A DNA stretch of 64,000 bases, from positions 83,954,278 through 84,018,277 of the forward strand of contig CM043967.1 of the NCBI GenBank assembly GCA_014529385.2. The letters run 5' to 3'. A program made the translations under genes and the position numbers. Numbering within the stretch: position 1 is the stretch's first letter; every line of letters starts with the position of its first letter. This DNA comes from Adiantum capillus-veneris. Taxonomy: Eukaryota; Streptophyta; Polypodiopsida; Polypodiales; Pteridaceae. The notes under the pieces are model-generated. The model saw only the letters and a list, made by a program, of their open reading frames with translations. It had not been told where the DNA came from and did no database searches. Of this stretch, positions 46,091 through 57,187 are shown piece by piece.

Positions 46091-46853
46091 CCTTCTTCCC
46101 TCTTATGATCGAGATCACTTTTTGGCTCGGAGTTTGCCGGTTTACCACCTTGGCCTTCTATTCTTTTGTGTCAGAGTGCTCTAATTCAGGGGGGGTTCTC
46201 TCTCTTCTGTCGACCTCCACCGATGAGCTTCCTGCTCGTCTTCCCTCTTTCCCTCATATATCCTTTTCAACGACTTGTTCTGTTGTTAGCCTCTCCATTA
46301 GCTTCCTTGTGCGACTTGATCAGCCTGACCTAGCTTCGGTCATCATCACATTGGTGTTGGCCGGTTCGTCGTTTTTTTTGTTTGGCTGGCACTTCTTTTC
46401 ACACTCCAGATTTGCCAAGCGTGTTGCATCTTCTTCCTCCACCACTCTGCATCTGTCGTTGAGGGGGGGTGTTAGATTCTTCATCTCCAGATGCTTCGCA
46501 CCTTGCCTACACGCTTCACACACATACGTGCACTGGCCCTTGGTTGTGGGTTGGCCACCCATACACCTGTTGGACAGGGATTTTCAAGCACATTTAGGGT
46601 TTTGCTCAGCACTTTGCCCGGCCGGACCTATTCTGATACTTTTCCATTTTTTCCTCATTTATGGGTTATTTTGTGCATTGTCGTTGGGGTTTCTAGTCTG
46701 CCCTACCTACTCCCTATTCTCTTATATATAGGAGGGAAGGATGCACTATCCCCTTCATATCTTGCCATCTTGTTGTACACATCAGTTTTTGCCATTTGGA
46801 GTTATTGGGGCTTGCTAGCCTTTTCCATCTGTCTCTTGTGTGTCCATCGCCAT

Positions 46854-46855
<2 letters not shown>
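46091..46855 (+). mobile_element. Copia 3' end: polypurine tract and probable LTR
   Basis: A polypurine tract GAGGGGGGG (46461-46469) is followed by TGTTAGATTCTTC, a typical copia LTR start. Just before the tract the frame reads SLRGGV, as copia pol proteins often end. A TATA-like TTATATATAGGAGG lies near 46722-46735. The LTR end is not sharp; it appears to reach CCATCGCCA at about 46853 before the (CT)n. Most of pol between gag and this end is deleted. Confidence 0.6.

Positions 46856-46908
<53 letters not shown>
46856..46908. repeat. (CT)n before LINE A8
   Basis: About 26 units between the copia LTR and A8. Confidence 0.95.
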
Positions 46909-46910
<2 letters not shown>

Positions 46911-48343
46911 GAGAGCATATGATCATGAGGGCCTAGTAGCTGAGCATTTCATGCATGCCAAAGACCTACTAGCAGAGCTTCTAGCAGTTATGTTTAACCG
47001 TGCCATGTGTGAGGGCCTACCGGACACTTGGAGCCTATCTACAATCATACCTATCTTCAAATCAAGAGACCCCATGGTGCCTGGGAATTATCGCACTATC
47101 ATGATTGGGCACACACTGGCACGGTTGTATGCATCCATTCTTGAGCAACAGCTGAGTAGATGGGCAGAGAGGGAAGGAATACGTGCAACTGGGCAGGCAG
47201 GATTCAGGAGAGGCTTCTCTACTCTTGACCATATCCTAACACTCAGGGCCATCATCGAGGAAGGCAGATCTCATGGGAGACGGATCTATTGTAGCTTTGT
47301 GGACTTCCGCAAAGCTTTCGACACGGTACCCAGAGCTAGACTGATGCGCAGATTACAGGAAATGGGAGTACCCACAGAACTCATTTGGGGGATCATGGCA
47401 TTGTACAGATCAGTAGTAGGGCATGTACGCACCCCGGAGGGACTTTCTACACCGGTTCACTCCACTATTGGGGTGAAGCAGGGCTGCCCGCTCTCTCCCA
47501 CTCTTTTCGGTATGTATGTGGATGAGATTTCTGACTACATTAACAGCGATGGGGATAAAGGTGCTCAGTTGGCAGGGACATGGATTCCACTTTTGTTATA
47601 TGCTGATGACATAGTGTTGATCTCCGAATCCCTAGAGGGAATGCAACGTCAATTGGATGCTCTGCATACGTTTGCCCACGAAAGTGGTTTGTCTGTCAAC
47701 CTGGGTAAAACCAAGGTTATGGTGTTTAATACCACCCCACAGTGGATCAGGAGGTCAGCACCTACACTCACATACGGCCAGGAGACTGTGGAGTACACAG
47801 ACGCTTACGCTTACCTTGGAGTGGTTTTTAGCGGACCTACATTCTCACTCAGAAGAGCAGCAGAAACCAGACTTACTAGAGCCCACGCAGCATTGGGTAG
47901 ATTGGAGAGGATGTGTTCGAAGGTTCAGTTTCAGGAGCCACGGACGCAGCTCTGGCTCTTTGACACCTTGGTGGCTTCAGCATTGCTCTATGGAACCGAG
48001 ATATGGGGACCTTCACTGGATCACCACGGGAGGACGGGTCGCTCAAACGGATGGGGGAACATGGAGAAACCTCTCGTCTCTATGATCTCGCGGCTCATTA
48101 GAGCCAAGGCATCAGTACCACGGGCCATTATCCGAGCAGAGCTAGCGGCCCCCCCACTTGTGGTGGAGGCGCTCACCAAATCGGTCTCCTTCATAAACCG
48201 CACATGGGCACTTCCTAGAGACATATATGCTCGCATAGCACTTGAATCCTCTCGACAGTTAGCCATACAAGGAGATACAACATGCCGGTATGGGGAGATG
48301 ACATCATGGTTTCGGGCACATGGGTTCAGCATAGACCGGCTGC
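46909..48343 (+). pseudogene. LINE-A8 reverse transcriptase
   Basis: Continuous reading from the (CT)n edge: STIIPIFKSRD, GNYRTIMIGHTLARLYASIL, GQAGFRRGFSTLDHILTLRA, FVDFRKAFDTVPRARLMRRL, GVKQGCPLSPTLFGMYVDE and PLLLYADDIVLISES with both catalytic Asp. Then come VNLGKTKVMVFNTTP, AYLGVVFSGPTFSLRRA, LLYGTEIWGPSLDHHG and AELAAPPLVVEALTKS. No start codon belongs to this part because the copy lacks its endonuclease and N-terminus. RT order and residues are otherwise those of a working enzyme. Confidence 0.9.
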
Positions 48344-48383
48344 CACCATTCCATTACTCATTGCACCATTCCATTACTCATTG

Positions 48384-49145
48384 GATGCACCATCTCTCAC
48401 CCTTACACAGTCAGAGATCACCAAGCTCATACGCCAAGACCTGACCCAGCTAGACACCAGAAGGACATGGATACAGCCAGCACAGGAATTGGGCACGAAG
48501 ATGGCTTTTTACAAAGACCACCTTCTCCAGCTTACGGAAGATGGTTTTGTGGCGAGACCCAGATACATGGATACCCACTTGTCTCATGGGATACGATGTG
48601 CTATTGGCCAGTTACGCAACTCTTCTCACCAGTTGCGGATTGAGACTGGGAGATACAGCGGAGTACCAGCAGAGGACACGACATGCCCCTTGTGTAACAT
48701 GGAACCTCAGACAGAGCTACACTATACATGTCGCTGCCCCGTCTACTACGAGATACGAGGCCGCTTCCATTGCTTGTTTAGAGAAGGTTTTGGACCACTC
48801 TCAAGAGTCGTGGGATACGAAGATCAGAGATGTCTGGGTTTGTTCTTGCTCGAGCTGCGCAGACACAGAGATAGCCTGATGAATGGCGAGGCTAGCCAGT
48901 CTCAGAGACGGATCACAGACTTCTTCAGAGCAGACATGAGACAGCTGCAAGAGCCACTCCCACAGCACAACCCCCCCTCGTCTCACACCAGAGGCACACT
49001 GATTGACCGAACGATTGAACTAGGGAAATCCAGGCGCCCGCGACTGCGAAGAACTACACAGCATCGACGGAGGCTACGACAGAAAATTCGGAGCACGCTA
49101 GCCAGGCATGCACGACGCCCGGTCAGACTACTAACCATGGAGTAA
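48384..49145 (+). pseudogene. LINE-A8 C-terminal Cys/His domain
   Basis: After the 20-bp duplication the reading continues in another frame: HYSLDAPSLTLTQSEITKLI, HLLQLTEDGFVARPRYMDTH, CPLCNMEPQTELHYTCRC (last His of the usual HCHC pattern changed to Arg), YEIRGRFHCLFREGFG, then an Arg-rich tail. Ends ME-stop at 49143-49145, slightly early compared with A2 and A4. Confidence 0.85.
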
Positions 49146-49394
49146 ATTGATGAGATTCGCCAACGACCGATGCTAGATCTCTTGTGATTCAGCTATCCCA
49201 ACAAGCCGCCCCCGCCCATTTTTTGCTTAGTCTTTTGATTGGTTCACATCGATCAACTTAGGACCCCATAGTATATATCTTTGTTTTGTACTGTTGTTAG
49301 GTTCTTTTGTTACTCTGACTTTGTATCAGATCCACCACTTTGTAACTTTCGGGTCTCATAGGTCATTATGGCCTTTTGAAGACGTTAATATAAC

Positions 49395-49519
<125 letters not shown>

Positions 49520-49657
49520 CCTTCCGCTGCTCACTTTGACAGTATTCATCGGCAACAATTTGTTTCGATATTCTGTAACATGCATCTGTAATCATATGTG
49601 TCGCATCGTGACGTGCCAACCACTAAATATGAGATTGAATGGGTATGTAACTTTAGT

Positions 49658-50189
49658 TGTCACAAACTGATGACGCGACAGTATTGCCCGGACAGAGGTG
49701 TTGATGTGGCAGCAGACAGGCCCAGATTCTGCGCTGACATGCTTGCGTGGCAAACAATACGGATTTGCGCTGACAGGTGCTGACGTGACAATCTGTGCGG
49801 ATTTTCGCAAATTGCGATGACTACTTTTGGCAGTTTTTAGGACCAGTTGCTTTTGGGAACCACTTGCTTTTGAGTTCAAAAGCTTTTGGGGCTATGCTTT
49901 TGGAACATACCTCGTAAGAATAAATATACCCAAAGGGCCTCACTCTTCAGAGCATCCGGACGCACAGTCAGAGCAAAGGTCCTCTCGAAAGTTGTACTTT
50001 GCTCGATCATTAATATAGAAATAAATACCAAAAGGGGCGCCAGCTTTTGGGGCCAATACCTTTGGACACAGAACTATGTCGGGCCATGTCGACTCTAAGT
50101 TTAAAGTGTGATAAAGTTGTGAAGTATTTTTCAGTGATACTCTCGTGTGTTGTGCCAAATTTCCGACTTGGGTGCCCAAACCTGTGACA
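49658..50189 (+). mobile_element. Solo LTR, 532 bp
   Basis: Starts TGTCACAAACTGATGACG and ends AACCTGTGACA (inverted TGTCACA/TGTGACA ends). Flanked by near-identical 5-bp sequences TTAGT and TTAAT. It has a GGGGCGCCAGC...GGGGCC motif after AATATAGAAATAAATACC, also seen in the 1.35-kb LTR family and in the insertion near 54.5 kb. Confidence 0.7.
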
Positions 50190-50236
50190 TTAATGCATCG
50201 AGACACCCGTTACAGATCAACATCGTCCGGGTGTGA

Positions 50237-50486
50237 TGTCACAATCCTAGGAGAATTAGAATCGGCAAATTTGTGAGCCTGTTCGTAGGACCTGCATGTC
50301 CAAACGAGTCCAATAGATTAGGTTTTCCCAATTTTGGAACCCTCTTGTATAAATGGATTGTACAAGCGTTTTGACAAATGTTATTACACTTTGGTGGACA
50401 TCAGACATGACGAGCATGTAGGTCTAGGTTAAAGGAACGTGTCAGTCCAGTCCGTTCGTCAAATGGGTCATAGAACAACGAGTTAT
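50237..50486 (+). mobile_element. First part of an older LTR, interrupted
   Basis: Begins TGTCACAATCCTAGGAG and contains a TATA-like TTGTATAAATGG at about 50352. Its presumed continuation is 57188-58073, ending CACCTGACA next to a primer-binding site, with the 6.7-kb element inserted in between. The TGTCA/TGACA ends match, but no second copy is available to prove the boundaries. Confidence 0.45.
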
Positions 50487-51839
50487 TGTCACGAGTCTAT
50501 GGCAACTAACTTTACTTGTTGATTTCTTTTTGGGGGAAATTTATTTGACTTGTTTTAAAGCACCCCTCTGGAAATGCCAATGCCCGAGTTGCATGGTGTG
50601 AGGCGGACAGTGAGAGTCTAGGCCGGACGGCCAATGAGCACTAAAGTTGGCCAAATGGATCAAGGTTAGCCACGGTGGGGCTACGAATATAAATCACCTG
50701 ATAGCTGGCCGACATTGCATTTTTCGATGTGGTTCCAGTGGTGATTGATGGTCAGACCACCCGTGTGAGTGCCATAGAAGCGTCTCCTAAAATTTAGGGA
50801 ACTGCTATTTTGGGCCACGAAATCTGTTCGCGTCATTAGCAAGGGGAACATTTTATAACTCTGTTGCGAAGTCAACTGGGCAACCCGTCGGGAGATTTTT
50901 AGGTGGCAACCCCGAAACGGGCAAAAGCTTGTAATTGTGCCAAGTGGCACATTTCTGTGCACTTTTCTCATGCAAGAGAAGGTAGCGCTGAATTTGTAGT
51001 TGGGAGACTCGTTTTTCAGCTATTGTCACAGGTTAAGAGCTATGGAGTGCTTACTTTCCCTCTTATGTACAGTACGGTGCCAAGAGTGATGCACTGCTCT
51101 CTCTCTCCCCTACAAGCAGTTATGTTATGCCCCTCAAGTCGGCTTCTCATTTGACCAATGTACAGTTGTGGGGATTTATGCTTCTGTGCTGAGGCAAGAG
51201 CCTCTCTGAACAGGATCGGGTGTAGCTGACTGCTACACCAAAGCAGGCACCAGTGAAGGGTGATAACCTCACCACACAGGTGCGTTTTCAGCACTGCGTA
51301 CTCGTTGAATTTGGACTGTTTTGCAGCCGTCATGATGCTGGGAGCATTGGGAACAGTGCCCCACTATTAGATAACGGTTCGGGGGCTGTTTAGGGCTGAA
51401 AACAGACGAAAAACCAGTAATTACAGCGTGCTATAATTACTGTTTTTGCGCAGGAAACAAGGGGTCTATGCTATTGGAAACGAGTGGGAGCTTGGGAAAC
51501 TATCCAAGACAAGTTTTGGGGCCGTTATACTGCTGAAATTTTGCCTGCACAAGTGCCATCTAGCTGGATGCACATGAAAGTCTCAAGGACTTGGGTTTTG
51601 TGGCTTATTCCTCGTTCCTGAAGAGTAATAAAGAAATACCGAAAGGGGCGCCAACCTTTGGGGCCTACAGGTGTCACTGTCTACTTGGGAGCGTTCTAGC
51701 TTCCTGGCCGTGCTTTTGTTTTGAAGTGTAATTCCATTCCCAATAACAGGTTCCGTTTAAGTTATTGCTTTGTGTCGTAAAGTCAAGTGTTAAAGAATTG
51801 GGTGAAAGCTAAAGTCCACTGCCCTACGGGCCGGTTTCA
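50487..51839 (+). repeat. 5' LTR (1,353 bp)
   Basis: TG...CA bounded; closely similar to the 3' LTR except that it lacks the 144-bp MITE and a few short insertions found there. Contains AATAAAGAAATACCG and GGGGCGCCAACC near its 3' end. Confidence 0.9.
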
Positions 51840-51857
51840 TGGTTCCGTTGTCGGGAT
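51840..51857 (+). promoter_or_regulatory. Primer-binding site (putative)
   Basis: TGGTTCCGTTGTCGGGAT lies immediately after the 5' LTR and resembles the TGGCGCCGTTGCCGGGG primer sites of many plant Ty3/gypsy elements. The exact tRNA is not determined. Confidence 0.55.
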
Positions 51858-51926
51858 AAGATCATAGAAGTGAGCCTTGGTTGAATTGCGGCGAAGACAC
51901 AAAGCACAGGAACTTGGAATTACACT

Positions 51927-53050
51927 ATGGCTGACAGGACAGACAATGCTAGAGAAGAGGGTTCCTCTTCCCAGGGTAGACAGGCTATTCCTTTACAGCA
52001 TGAAGTCAGCGAGAGTTCACGACCGCCACTGTCTACGCCTTCAGTTCGTGTGAATGCACAGCGAGAACAGGTTCAAGGGTTAACGACTGGGCACTTTGAC
52101 GAGGATGCGTTTAGGACAGAGTTAGTTGCTGCTGTGAATGTCTTCACTTAGTTGGTGCAGAATCCCAGGTTTATGGATTATCTGCAAGCACCATCAAAGT
52201 CACAGCAGGCAAGGGAACGCCCTCAGCGTACAGAGCCCGTTGAGGCTCAAGCCCAGGTCCCCCATGCGTCTCAGCAGGACGGGGAGCATTCACATGTTAT
52301 GGAGTCGCGTCAGGCTCCTAGACAGGTCCCTTCTATCCATGAACAGGTGGCGAGGATCCCTACTCCACAGGTATTGCCAGTTCAGCCCGCCACCTTTCAG
52401 GGTCAAAATGTTGCATTGAATGGACAGGGAACCAGTCTCCAGGCAATGCATCAGGTTCTTCCACCACCCACAGTACATCCTGGGTATTTCGGGGGTGGAT
52501 CCGTGTTCCAATGTATGGTTGGTTATGCGCCTGGAAACCAGCAGTACATGCCTAGAACAGTGTTTGGGGGTATGCATGGCATGACACGAAACCCCATGTA
52601 TGGTAACATTGGCATGCAGCAAGGCTTTCAAAGCAATCAGGGCCAGTTTGGGGTGCCACAGGTCAATTTTGGCATGGCTGGTTTTTCTGGACAACAGCCA
52701 AATATGGCACCTTTGATACAGAATCTCAATGACCAAGGGGCACAGATGGTCCCTACTACAGTGCCCATTCTGCAGTCGCTTCCCTATGACAATTTGGGGC
52801 CAATAGAGAAGCCAAAACCATACAAAGAAGGAGGTGCATCAGTGAAGTTTGAAACTTTCAATGGCTTCGAGGATAAGGAAAAAGCTCTCATTTTCCTCCA
52901 GCAGTTTGATACAGCCTATGCAGGAGGGAATTTTACAGAGGCCTCGAAAGTCAGGAGAGCCACCACCTTCTTGAAAGAAAATGCGCCTTCATGGTGGATG
53001 ACGCTTCTGATGCAAGGACAGGCACCGCTTGATGACATGAAGGAACAGTA
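51927..53050 (+). pseudogene. gag of the LTR element
   Basis: Starts ATG at 51927 (MADRTDNAREEGSSSQ). A single TAG at 52149-52151 interrupts the otherwise continuous frame. A long Gln/Met/Gly/Pro-rich linker follows, then the capsid core YKEGGASVKFETFNGFED, EKALIFLQQFDTAY, ATTFLKENAPSWWMTLL. The reading then continues without a break into integrase sequence at about 53045. No zinc knuckle remains because it falls in the deleted part. Confidence 0.8.
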
Positions 53051-54028
53051 TGCAAGTGACAAAGATTTTGCAAGGATCTTCGAACAGTTACAGGAAGGAC
53101 AACGCCATGAGCACTACCTCCTCAGAGATGGTTTTATGATGATGCATGGCAGACTCTCTGTCACTAGGCCATTGCAACATAAGGTCATGGTAGAGAGTCA
53201 TGTCCCACCATATGCAGGGCATCGTGGTATAGATGCTACAGTGAAAGCAGTTGAGACATTCTTTTATTGGCCTACCTTGATGAGAGATGTGGATGCCTTT
53301 GTGCGAGCATGCGTGATTTGCCAAAAGGTCAAGTTTAACAGGCAAAAGGCACAGGGCTATTACAACCATTGCCGATTCCAAATAAACCATGGGAAAGTAT
53401 AGCTATGGATTTTATCTTTCATATTCCCAGAACACAGACAGGAAATGATGGAATTTGGACCATTATTTGCAGATTCAGCAAGCAAGCTCATTTCATTCTT
53501 GTTAGGAAGAAGATAAAACCAAATCAGATGGCACGTCTCTTTATGTGCAATGTCTTTAAGTACCATGGTATACCACAGTCCATTGTTAGTGACTCTGACC
53601 CGCGGATGACAAGTCTATTCTGGAGAAGCATATTTGAGAATATGGGCACTACGCTTAAGTTCTCATCATCGTTTCATCCACAGACAGATGGGCAGTCAGA
53701 AGAGGCAAATTCTACTGTCTTGGATCTGCTTAAGTGCTATGTGTCGGAGCACAAGGCGAAGTGGGAGCAGTATTTGCCGTTGGTTGAGTATGCGTACAAT
53801 AATACAGTGCATTCTTCAACAAGCAAAGCACCTTTTGAAATTGTTGAAGGTCATGTGAAAGTTCCTCCCATTTTGCATACCAAGGAAAAGATCTTTCAAG
53901 CAGATCAATATGTACAGAATATGGATGAAATGTCCCAGAAGATAAAGCATGCCCTTGAAAGGACACAGGCAAAGCAAAAGAAAGCCGCTAATCTCCACCG
54001 TCGTGAATTGCTGTTTTTCACTTGGTGA
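53050..54028 (+). pseudogene. Integrase of the LTR element, joined to gag
   Basis: The HHCC zinc-binding part (HRGIDATVKAVETFFYWP, CVICQKVKFNRQK) is in frame with gag up to a stop at 53400. The catalytic core continues in 53369-54028: AMDFIFHIPRTQTGNDGIW (first Asp), VSDSDPRMTSLFWRSIF (second Asp), FHPQTDGQSEEANSTVLDLL (third acidic residue, Glu), YLPLVEYAYNN. Integrase inserts the cDNA into the genome. The core is then cut by the insertion beginning near 54040. Confidence 0.85.
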
Positions 54029-54039
54029 TTGGAAACTAT

Positions 54040-54665
54040 TGCGCAGTCACAAAGTGATGACGTGGCTACCGACAGCAAAAACCCTAATTTTTGCCAAAAA
54101 CCCTAAAAATCCTGCAAACCCTAATTTCTGCCAGAAACCCTAATTTTGCAGAAACCCTAACCCTAACTGCTGGCTCAAACCCTAAGTGGCTGAAAAACCC
54201 TAAAAGCCGGCGCCAGTGCCACATGGCAACAGTTTTCGAAAATTGCGGAAGTTGGGAAAAAGCAGCCAGCGACGCTACAAATGCTTTTTTTTGGCTACGC
54301 TTTGAGAGAAAGAGAGAACTTGCTTTATTTTTGCCCTCTCTTGAGATAGAGAGAGAGAAACTGCTTTTGATTTTAAGCCTTTGGGGCTCTGCTTTTGGGC
54401 ATCCCTTGTAACCTTTTTATTGGTGGTTTAGAGCTCACTTCTCAGAGCATCTGGACGCAGAGTCTGAGAGTGAAACCCTGACCGCTCTTTGTACTCTGAC
54501 ATTGATTTTAATACATAAAATGGGCGCCAATCTTTGGGGCCAATATCTCTAGGCACGGAACTCCGCCGAGCCAGTGCAAATTATTGTGATCTGTGAATTG
54601 TTTTGAAGTGGTTATTTGGTGTTGTGGTGATTGATTCTAGACTTGGAGTGTCCAAGTCTGTTACA
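54040..54665 (+). mobile_element. LTR-like insertion in the integrase, with CCCTAA cluster
   Basis: Integrase reading stops at LGDW (about 54032) and resumes at YMKFEKALLKKRKGK (54663), with about 0.6 kb of foreign DNA between. Its 3' half is related to the 532-bp solo LTR (AGAGCATC.GGACGCA, GGGCGCCAATCTTTGGGGCC, end AGTCTGTTACA). The left boundary and target duplication could not be fixed, so it may be a truncated or rearranged solo LTR. Confidence 0.65.
54078..54208. repeat. Cluster of telomere-like AAACCCTAA motifs
   Basis: Eight CCCTAA units, seven of them as AAACCCTAA (telo-box), in about 130 bp. They are separated by irregular spacers such as TTTTTGCCA and GTGGCTGAA rather than forming a pure tandem array. 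Confidence 0.85.
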
Positions 54666-55198
54666 TGAAGTTTGAAAAGGCACTCTTGAAGAAGCGAAAA
54701 GGTAAAGAAAGTCTCTTTACAAAGCTTAGTATGCGTTACTATGGGCCTTTTCAAGTAACAGAGAAGATCAATGTCCTCAGTTATAGGCTGAAATTGCCTG
54801 AGAACGAGAAGATTCACAATGCTTTTCACGTGAGTCTTCTGAGACCATTTATTGATGATGTGCCAGAGGATATGCCAGCTGAGGAGCAACCAGAAGTTGA
54901 AGAGCTTGATGAAATTTTGGTCCCAGAACAAATCATGGCACACAAGGAAAGAAAAGTTAAAGGCAAGGTTACAAGGCGTGAAGTTCAAGAACTATCCACC
55001 TATGGATGCAAAGTGGATGGAAGAGAGTGAACTGTTAGAGTCACCAAATGTATTGCAGCTCTACCTTGAAGCCTTTGGTTTACCACCTACGTATTCTCCA
55101 ACTCAAGTAGAGCAAAGGTCAAAAGAAAAGAGACTTACGCTAGAGGGGGGTGGTCCAGGAGCTAGCACTTCTCATGTATCTATGGATTTAGTGCAATA
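54666..55198 (+). pseudogene. Integrase C-terminus of the LTR element
   Basis: Encodes MKFEKALLKKRKGKESLFTK, YYGPFQVTEKINVLSYRLKL, NAFHVSLLRPFIDDVPEDMP: the SH3-like C-terminal fold of Ty3/gypsy integrase (GPF.V..K....Y.L.LP...IH..FHVS.L). An acidic tail follows, with frame change near 55020. No chromodomain was recognised. Confidence 0.8.
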
Positions 55199-55653
55199 GA
55201 AGTGTACTCTGCTTGGCAATTGCCCTTGGGGAACAAAAGTTTTGTCCAAAAGTTTGTTCAGTGCTATAGAAGTAAGTATGTCTTGTCAGTTGTCAAGAGT
55301 ACAGTAATTGCTTCTAATGAGTACATGTCGACGCATTTTTAAACTGCTAGTTTATTATGCTTGAAAGGATTCGAAGTGTACTAAAAGTTATGGACTCTAT
55401 TAAAGCCAATGGCACAGTGTGAAACCTATCCACTATGTCAATGAAACAGTCTCACAGATAGACCATACATGAGCTAACAAGTGTTGAATACACAAAAGTG
55501 TTAACTATGAGCATGTATGTCTCGTACCATGTTGACTAGGTGTGTACACACGAAAAGGTTGACAGCCGTGATACAGTGTCCATGAAGTGTTGTACACACT
55601 AATGGATTGATATTCATGCAAATGAGGACGTTCGCGATTTCAAGAGGGGGGTA

Positions 55654-57182
55654 TGTCACGAGTCTGTGGCAACTAACTTTACTTGTTGATTACTTTTTGG
55701 GGGAAATTCATTTGACTTGTTTTAAAGCACCCCTCTGGAAATGCCAATGCCCAAGTTGCATGGTGTGAGGCGGACAATGAGAGTCTAGGCTGGACGGCCA
55801 GTGAGCACTAAAGTTGGACAAATGGATTAAAGTTAGCCACGGTGGGGCTACGAATGTAAATCACTTGATAGCTGGCCAACATTGCATTTTTCAATGTGGT
55901 TCCAATGGTTATTGATGGTCAGACGACCCGTGTGAGTGCCATGGAAGCGTCTCCTAAAATTTAGGGAACTGATATTTTGGGCCATGAAATCATAGTAACA
56001 GGGAACGCCCTTTTTCGGGCTTCCCGTCCCCACTTTCCCGGCCCCACTTGCCGTCCCGCCCTCTTTTTTACACTAAAAATCCATTTGAGTCCCGTCCCCC
56101 GTTCTCGTCCCAGAATGCGTCCCTTGTGACTATGCATGAAATATGTTCGCGTCATTAGCTTCAGAATGACAAGGGAAACATTTTATAACTCTGCTGCAAA
56201 GTCAACTGGGCAACCGGTCGAGAGATTTTTAGGCGGCAACCCCGAAACGGGCAAAAGCTTGTAATTGTGCCAAGTGACACATTTCTATGCACTTTCCTCA
56301 TGCAAGAGAAGGTAGCACTGAGTTTGTAGCTGGGAGACTCGTTTTTCAGCTTTTGTCACAGGTTAAGAGCTATGGAGTGCTTACTTTCCCTCTTATGTAC
56401 AGTGCGGTGCCAAGAGTGATGCCCTGCACGCTACGCACTGCTCTCTCTCTCCCCTACGAGCAATTATGTTATGCCCCTCAAGTGGGCTTCTCATTTGACC
56501 AATGTACAGTTGTGGGGATTTATGCTTCTGTGCCGAGGCAAGAGCCTCTCTGAACAGAAACGGGTGTAGCTAACTGCTACACTAAAGCACGCACCGGTAA
56601 AGGGTGATAACCTCACCGCACAGGTACGTTTTCAGCGCTGCGTACTCGCTGAATTTGGACTGTTTTGGAGCCGTCATGATGCTGGGAGCATTGGGAACAG
56701 TGCCCCACTATCAAATAACACTTCGGGGGCTGTTTAGGGCTGAAAACCGACGAAAAACCAGTAATTACAGCGTGCTGTAATTACTGTTTTTGCGCAAGAA
56801 ACAAGGGGTCTATGCTATTGGAAACAACTCGGAGCTTGGGAAACTGTCGAGGGCAAGTTTTGGAGCCGTTATGCTGCTGAAATTTTGCCTACACATGTGC
56901 CATCAGCTGGATGCACATGAAAGTCTCAAGGACTTGGGTTTTGTAGCTTATTCCTCATTCTTGAAGAGTAATAAAGAAATACCGAAAGGGGCGCCTACCG
57001 GTGGGGCCTACAAGTGTCACTGTCTGCTTGGGAGCATTCTAGCTTCCTGGCCGTGCTTTTGTTTTGAAGTGTAATTCCATTCCCAATTACAGGTTCTGTT
57101 TGAGTCATTGCTTTGTGTCGTAAAGTCAAGTGTTAAAGAATTGGGTGAAAGCTAAAGTCCACCGCCCTACGCGCCGGTTTCA
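55654..57182 (+). repeat. 3' LTR (1,529 bp) carrying a MITE
   Basis: Begins TGTCACGAGTCTGTGG after the polypurine tract and ends GCGCCGGTTTCA. Longer than the 5' LTR mainly because of the 144-bp MITE at 55991-56134. Confidence 0.9.
55991..56134. mobile_element. hAT-like MITE, 144 bp, TSD CATGAAAT
   Basis: Ends CATAGTAACAGGGA and TCCCTTGTGACTATG form an imperfect terminal inverted repeat. A perfect 8-bp duplication CATGAAAT flanks it (55983-55990 and 56135-56142). The 5' LTR has the single uninterrupted site (CACGAAATCTGTTCG, about 50816), an empty allele. An 8-bp duplication points to the hAT superfamily. It is GC-rich and C-rich inside, with no coding capacity. Confidence 0.85.
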
Positions 57183-57187
57183 ATTAT

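Larger units (their letters stand above)
50487..57182 (+). mobile_element. LTR retrotransposon with gag-integrase fusion (non-autonomous)
   Basis: Two LTRs (50487-51839 and 55654-57182) start TGTCACGAGTCT and end CCGGTTTCA. They flank a 3.8-kb interior with a primer-site-like TGGTTCCGTTGTCGGGAT after the 5' LTR and a polypurine tract AAGAGGGGGGTA before the 3' LTR. The flanks GTTAT and ATTAT are a likely 5-bp duplication with one change. The interior holds gag then integrase only; protease, RT and RNase H are missing, so it could move only with help from a relative. A separate LTR-like insertion breaks the integrase. Confidence 0.88.

Noticed and set aside
46105-46731. 208-codon hydrophobic frame as a membrane protein
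   Set aside because: It overlaps the copia end, polypurine tract and LTR; the hydrophobicity comes from T-rich LTR sequence.
54078-54208. Interstitial telomere from chromosome fusion
   Set aside because: Units are spaced by unrelated words and lie within an LTR-like insertion, not in a tandem array.
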